From: Lachnospiraceae bacterium UBA7202
Lineage (GTDB): Bacteria; Bacillota; Clostridia; Lachnospirales; Lachnospiraceae
Reading direction: 5' to 3'
DNA: 64,000 nt
Assembly: GCA_002490705.1 (NCBI GenBank)
Contig: DKUO01000021.1
Span: 1-64,000, forward strand
Both the position numbers and the translations under genes were made by a program. The notes below the pieces were generated by a model. The model worked only from the letters and a program-made list of their open reading frames with translations, was not told the DNA's origin and ran no database searches. Of this stretch, positions 60,011 to 64,000 are shown piece by piece. Within the stretch, counting starts at the first letter, position 1. Every line of letters starts with the position of its first letter.

Positions 60011-62065
60011 TTACTCCAGGTCCCCTTCCTCTATCATCGTATCCAACGTTCTCTTAATGCTCTCAATTCCCTCTTCAATTGTGCCGTTTTCAATCTGTGC
60101 CCCGGCCATATTCAGGTGGCCGCCGCCGCCCATTCTCTCCATAATAACCTGTACATTCACCTCGTCGATAGAGCGTGCGCTGATATAGATAATCCCATTG
60201 TATTTGGTGAGAATAAAGCTGGCCTTGATCCCTTTGATATTTAACAGCTCGTTGGCCGCCTGCGCCCCCACAATGGTGGGGCTGGCAACATCCTCACCCG
60301 TACACACGGATATCGCGTAAAAATGACGGTATATCTCCGCCTGGCTGACCGCATCCGCCTTCGCCTTATACTCAGCCGCATCATCCCGAAACAGCTTCCT
60401 GACGCGGGTCACATCTGCGCCGTTCCTGCGCAAAAAAGCAGCCGCTTCAAAGGTTCTCACCCCGGTTTTTGTCATAAAGTTGTTTGTGTCTATCATAATG
60501 CCGGAATACATGCAGTCCGCCTCCTCGGCACGCAGACGCAGGTCGTCGCTGATGTATTGCAGAATTTCCGAAACCATTTCACAGGCGGAGGATGCATAAG
60601 CCTCTATATAGGATAACGTCGCGTTCTCAATAATCTCTGTTCCCTGCCTGTGGTGATCCAGCACCACAATAGATTTACAGCGCTTCAACAGATCAGGACA
60701 CTCCGTAAGGCTTGGCTTGTTGACGTCTACCACCACAAGCACCGCATTGTTCCCCACCATCTCGAGAGCCTGCTGACCGCCGATAATCATATCCTCTGCA
60801 TAGTCATCATTGTCCCTGAACATTTCCACCATAGGCTGCATGGAGGACGTCACATCGTTCAAGACGATGTGCGCTTTCTTGTCGAGCGCCTCCGCGATTC
60901 TGTAGATACCTACAGACGCGCCGAAGCTGTCCACATCACCCATGCGGTGTCCCATTACATAGACCTCATCCTTGACGGAAATAATTTCACGCAGGGCGTG
61001 GGCCTTTACTCTGGCTTTGACGCGGGTGCTCTTCTCTATCTGCTGGCTCTTTCCGCCATAGTAAATCACATTTTCCGGAACCTTTACCACCGCCTGATCA
61101 CCGCCGCGTCCCAAGGCGATGTCTATCGCGTTTCGTGCGAACTCATAATTCTGCGCATAGGACAAACCGTTCAGTCCCATACCGATACTGATCGTGACTG
61201 CCATTTCATTACCGATATTGACCGTCTTCACATCCTCCAAAATGTCAAACCGGCTCTCCTGAAGATGGGTCGCAGCCTCCTTGCGCATAATCACCAGATA
61301 CTTGTCCTTCTCCAGCTTTTTACAGATGCCGTCCAGCGAGGCGATATATTTGTTCACCTTACGGTCAATTAGCGCGATCAGCAAAGATCTCCTGACTTCC
61401 TCCACGCTTTCAAGCGCCTCGTCGTAATTATCCAGATAAATGAGGGCCACTGCAAGAGATTGATTATCCACTTCCTGTAAAGCGATCTGTAGCGCCGTTT
61501 CGTCAAACAGGTACAGGGCGATGAGATACCCGTCATACCCCTTCGCCTCAATGATATCGCTGTTTTCCGCCATTTCTTTTAAGGAAATTTTCTTAAGCTT
61601 GGCCAGATAATTCCCGTTCTCATAATCTACCCGGCACTCTACTTCCGTCTCACCGTCGCGTCCGGGAAGCTTGTCCTTTGTAATGGAAGGAAAGAGAGTA
61701 GTAATGGATTTTCGATAGCCTTTCTCCTGATGTGTGATATGTTCAAAAGCAATATTGGTCCAAATAATTTTACCGGTATCGTCCAGAAGCGCGTGAGGAA
61801 GCTCAAGATCGCGTAAAAGCCTTCTTTGAATCTGCCCGTACTGGGTTGCAAAGCTGATCAGCTCATTCATGATGATCGGCTTATTATATAACATCATGGA
61901 TAACACGATCGCAAAATAAAAAATTAAAAATGCGGTCAACACAAGCCCTGCCCGATAATCCAGCATATAGACTAAAATATCTACAACCGCAAGCAAAAAT
62001 CCCAGATATAAGGAGGACTGCAGATACGCCTTCATCCTCCCCTTTAACTTCACTGTATTTTTCAT
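60011..62065 (-). CDS. gdpP: Cyclic-di-AMP phosphodiesterase GdpP
   Basis: A 684-residue GdpP (YybT). Two membrane segments (~13-55), a degenerate PAS region, a degenerate GGDEF region (ARNAIDIALGRGGDQAVVKV) and a DHH-DHHA1 phosphodiesterase. The metal site is visible in VMGHRMGDVDSFGASVG, VVVDVNKPSL, IVVLDHHRQGTE and MIDTNNFMTKTG; GGGGHLNMAGAQ closes the DHHA1 domain. It lowers c-di-AMP, affecting wall and potassium homeostasis. The ATG at 62065 follows TGAGGAATAAG, and the longer in-frame extension has no family similarity. Confidence 0.95.
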   Translation of the reverse strand: MKNTVKLKGRMKAYLQSSLYLGFLLAVVDILVYMLDYRAGLVLTAFLIFYFAIVLSMMLYNKPIIMNELISFATQYGQIQRRLLRDLELPHALLDDTGKIIWTNIAFEHITHQEKGYRKSITTLFPSITKDKLPGRDGETEVECRVDYENGNYLAKLKKISLKEMAENSDIIEAKGYDGYLIALYLFDETALQIALQEVDNQSLAVALIYLDNYDEALESVEEVRRSLLIALIDRKVNKYIASLDGICKKLEKDKYLVIMRKEAATHLQESRFDILEDVKTVNIGNEMAVTISIGMGLNGLSYAQNYEFARNAIDIALGRGGDQAVVKVPENVIYYGGKSQQIEKSTRVKARVKAHALREIISVKDEVYVMGHRMGDVDSFGASVGIYRIAEALDKKAHIVLNDVTSSMQPMVEMFRDNDDYAEDMIIGGQQALEMVGNNAVLVVVDVNKPSLTECPDLLKRCKSIVVLDHHRQGTEIIENATLSYIEAYASSACEMVSEILQYISDDLRLRAEEADCMYSGIMIDTNNFMTKTGVRTFEAAAFLRRNGADVTRVRKLFRDDAAEYKAKADAVSQAEIYRHFYAISVCTGEDVASPTIVGAQAANELLNIKGIKASFILTKYNGIIYISARSIDEVNVQVIMERMGGGGHLNMAGAQIENGTIEEGIESIKRTLDTMIEEGDLE

Positions 62066-62243
62066 CTTATTCCTCACAGAAGTTCTTCTCACACAAGTAT
62101 AGCATTTTTTGCCAAATACCGCCACACCAATATATAGACCTTTTTTTATCAAAAGTGACATAATGTTGGGGTAACGCACCCGTTTTACAAAAGAAGAAAC
62201 CGGACGCACACGGCGCCCGATTCCCTGCATTTCGATATAAAAA

Positions 62244-62504
62244 TCAATCCTGTACGTAAGGCATCAAAGCAAGATGTCTGGCACGCTTGATCGCCACTGT
62301 GAGCGCTCTCTGGTGCTTTGCGCAGTTCCCGGTGATTCTTCTGGGAAGAATCTTTCCTCTCTCGGAAATGTATCTGCGAAGCTTGTTGCTGTCCTTGTAA
62401 TCAATCACATTATCCTTACCACAGAAAACGCAGACTTTCTTTCTTCTGCGCATACCCCCCTTTTTCTTGGGGAAGTCCGGCTTGTCTGTTTTATTAAATG
62501 CCAT
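62244..62504 (-). CDS. rpsR: 30S ribosomal protein S18
   Basis: An 86-residue S18. It contains RRRKKVCVFCGKDNVIDYKD and KLRRYISERGKILPRRITG. The CVFC pair indicates a zinc-type (C+) S18. It lies 35 bases behind ssb in the conserved rpsF-ssb-rpsR operon. Confidence 0.97.
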   Translation of the reverse strand: MAFNKTDKPDFPKKKGGMRRRKKVCVFCGKDNVIDYKDSNKLRRYISERGKILPRRITGNCAKHQRALTVAIKRARHLALMPYVQD

Positions 62505-62539
62505 AATAAACCTCCAATCTCGCGCCCAAAGCGCTCCTC

Positions 62540-62986
62540 TTAATTGAACGGCAGTTCTTCATCAATGCCATCCGGAATGTTCATAAAACCATCCCCTGCG
62601 GCTGCCGGGGCGGAATCATTTCTCTCAGCAGGTACATACCCGCCGCCGTTCGCCGCGGACGCATTCTTGCTCTCCGCGAACTCCTGATCCTCTACCACAA
62701 CGTCCGTCGTATACACTCTGACGCCATCCTTATTGGTATAGCTTCCTGTCTGGATGCGTCCGGTGATTGCAATCTTTGTGCCCTTGTGGAGATACTTCTC
62801 GGCAAACTCACCGGATCTCCCAAACGCCACACAGTTGATAAAATCTGCCGTCTGGTCATCGTTATTGCGATTAAATCTGCGGTCTACCGCCAGCGTATAT
62901 CTGGCAACCGCCGTCGCGTTCTCCCCCTGGGAATATCTCACCTCGGGGTCTCTGGTCAAACGTCCCATCAGTATAACTTTATTCAT
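62540..62986 (-). CDS. ssb: Single-stranded DNA-binding protein
   Basis: A 148-residue SSB. The OB-fold begins MNKVILMGRLTRDPEVRYSQ and includes DFINCVAFGRSGEFAEKYLH and KIAITGRIQTGSYTNKDG. A Gly/Ala/Pro-rich linker leads to the acidic tip DGIDEELPFN, the usual protein-interaction tail. It lies between rpsF and rpsR. Confidence 0.97.
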   Translation of the reverse strand: MNKVILMGRLTRDPEVRYSQGENATAVARYTLAVDRRFNRNNDDQTADFINCVAFGRSGEFAEKYLHKGTKIAITGRIQTGSYTNKDGVRVYTTDVVVEDQEFAESKNASAANGGGYVPAERNDSAPAAAGDGFMNIPDGIDEELPFN

Positions 62987-63001
62987 ATAGAATACCTCTT
63001 C

Positions 63002-63292
63002 CTATTTCTCGTCTTGTCTGACGCACAGGTATCGGATGACGTTATCCATGATGCGGATGCGGCTCTCAATCTCGCCGGGAGCTGTGCTCTCTGCTTCAAA
63101 GCGAATAAAGTAATAAAAAGCCTCTTTCATCTTCTGCACTTCGTATGCGAGTCTCTTTTTACCCCAGTCGTCAACTTCTGTGATCTTCCCGCCGAATCTC
63201 TCCACTAAGGCTTTCACCTTCTCCAGAGTAGCGGCCCGCTCGTCATCTTCAATCTTAGCAGTGACAACAACGGCTAACTCATACTTGTTCAT
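63002..63292 (-). CDS. rpsF: 30S ribosomal protein S6
   Basis: A 96-residue S6, which pairs with S18 in the small subunit. MNKYELAVVVTAKIEDDERA, DWGKKRLAYEVQKMKEAFYY and the C-terminal IMDNVIRYLCVR are typical. The ATG at 63292 follows AAGGAGGGAAAGAAGC. It leads the rpsF-ssb-rpsR transcript. Confidence 0.96.
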   Translation of the reverse strand: MNKYELAVVVTAKIEDDERAATLEKVKALVERFGGKITEVDDWGKKRLAYEVQKMKEAFYYFIRFEAESTAPGEIESRIRIMDNVIRYLCVRQDEK

Positions 63293-63420
63293 GCTTCTTT
63301 CCCTCCTTTTGGTCTCTGGCCCCTTCTTCAAAAAGGAGCAAGGATGTGGGGCTATACGCCCAAATTAATATATCACGGATTTATATAATACCATACTCAT
63401 CCGAAATGTGCAAGAAATTT

Positions 63421-63600
63421 TTACCGGCGCGTAACGGCGCGCACATTCTTTTCCGCCTTTGGCCGGGGAATCATAATCTGATGGCCGCAGCCGACACATT
63501 TCAGACGAAAATCCGCACCAATGCGAAGCACTTCCCACTCGGCGCTGCCGCAGGGATGCTTTTTTTTCATTTTTAAGATATCGCCGACCTGAATGTCCAT
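63421..63600 (-). CDS. DUF951 domain protein
   Basis: A 59-residue protein read directly from the minus strand. It begins MDIQVGDILKMKKKHPCGSA, contains WEVLRIGADFRLKCVGCGHQ, and ends in a basic tail. The single Cys plus CVGC set and spacing fit the DUF951 family found beside rpsF in Firmicutes, a likely small zinc- or nucleic-acid-binding protein. AGGAGCGGGGC precedes the ATG, nine bases past the sirtuin stop. Function unknown. Confidence 0.85.
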   Translation of the reverse strand: MDIQVGDILKMKKKHPCGSAEWEVLRIGADFRLKCVGCGHQIMIPRPKAEKNVRAVTRR

Positions 63601-63609
63601 GCCCCGCTC

Positions 63610-64000
63610 CTAGTCGAGTTGTGAGAAGATCTCTCCGATGCTTCCCTGCACCACCAGATCTGCAATGCCGTCTCTGGCCGTCGGCGTCTTATTCACAAGC
63701 ACCAGTTTGTTCCCATTATAATAATCCAAAAGCCCGGCTGCCGGATACACTGCCAAAGACGTACCTCCCACAATCAGCACATCCGCCTCGCTGATCGCGC
63801 GTATGGCTCCGGTGAGGGTATTCTGGTCCAATCCCTCCTCATACAAGACTACGTCCGGCTTGATAGAACCGCCGCAGTTGCATTTAGGCACGCCCTCCGA
63901 ATCTGCAATATAATGCACATCATAAAATTTATGGCAGGACTCACAGAAATTCCGAAGCACCGACCCATGAAGCTCATATACCTTCTCACTGCCCGCCGCC
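63610..64000 (-). CDS. NAD-dependent protein deacetylase (sirtuin), 5' end outside window
   Basis: The C-terminal ~130 residues of a sirtuin, the frame running open to the right edge. The visible part begins at GSEKVYELHGSVLRNF, with the catalytic His in ELHGS. The zinc ribbon has CESC and CNC. KPDVVLYEEGLD, VLIVGGTSLAVYPAAGL and LVLVNKTPTARDG complete the NAD-binding fold. Sirtuins remove acetyl or acyl groups from lysines, releasing nicotinamide. An internal GTG at 63960 is not a real start because upstream residues are conserved. Confidence 0.93.
   Translation of the reverse strand, partial: AAGSEKVYELHGSVLRNFCESCHKFYDVHYIADSEGVPKCNCGGSIKPDVVLYEEGLDQNTLTGAIRAISEADVLIVGGTSLAVYPAAGLLDYYNGNKLVLVNKTPTARDGIADLVVQGSIGEIFSQLD

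Noticed and set aside
1..64000. CRISPR arrays, tRNA, rRNA and complete insertion sequences
   Set aside because: No regularly spaced repeat units, tRNA-like cloverleaf, rRNA sequence or transposase gene was seen anywhere in the window.

Overview
The window looks like chromosome from an anaerobic, spore-forming member of the Clostridia, most likely Lachnospiraceae. The basis is protein character rather than a database hit: a paired GlgC/GlgD ADP-glucose pyrophosphorylase, SpoVG, CwlD and SleB-type spore/cell-wall enzymes, DnaD/DnaI helicase-loading genes, pyruvate formate-lyase with its activase, a 2[4Fe-4S] ferredoxin, GdpP, and an F-type ATP synthase whose c subunit carries the sodium-binding residue pattern. 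No rRNA, tRNA, CRISPR array or intact insertion sequence was seen.

Layout. 0-6.3 kb (minus strand): a serine recombinase at the edge, a GH13 glycosidase coupled to a PfkB-type sugar-phosphate kinase, and a BMP-family lipoprotein paired with a chemoreceptor. 6.3-7.9 kb: a small AT-rich accessory patch with a gene remnant, a DUF4160-DUF2442 pair between two direct repeats, and an unknown gene. 8.0-12.2 kb: mfd and pth. 12.3-21.1 kb: one long predicted operon with a visible promoter and terminator and ten tightly packed genes: a polar amino-acid ABC importer, a cytidylate-kinase-like protein, a circularly permuted ATP-grasp, an alpha-E protein, a transglutaminase-like protein and two AstE/AspA-type zinc hydrolases. 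21.2-24.1 kb: spoVG, glgC and glgD.

24.3-29.3 kb (plus strand): murC, then a cluster of DnaA-box-like sites ahead of dnaD, dnaI and prs. 29.3-31.5 kb: a preQ1-I-type riboswitch before queT, then an AbiF/AbiD-type HEPN protein preceded by its own strong promoter and a short structured RNA. 31.5-35.1 kb (minus): a HAD phosphatase and two membrane/secreted or unknown proteins. 35.2-42.5 kb (minus): the complete ATP synthase operon. 42.7-48.4 kb: a DUF402 protein and a run of wall-hydrolase, rpiB and tsaC genes.

49-53.8 kb (plus): mecA, then a pyruvate formate-lyase locus in which the enzyme is encoded in pieces. A 679-residue barrel protein holds the Cys-Cys active site, an 80-residue protein carries the glycyl-radical loop, and a 70-residue cysteine-containing protein lies between them; pflA follows. 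53.9-58 kb: a hybrid histidine kinase, a ferredoxin and a MerR-type regulator. 58-64 kb (minus): the conserved dnaB, rplI, gdpP, rpsR, ssb, rpsF block, a DUF951 gene and the 3' part of a sirtuin gene.

The observations most worth following are the split pyruvate formate-lyase with its extra small protein, the ten-gene importer/amide-chemistry operon, and the AbiF-type HEPN gene with its upstream RNA.
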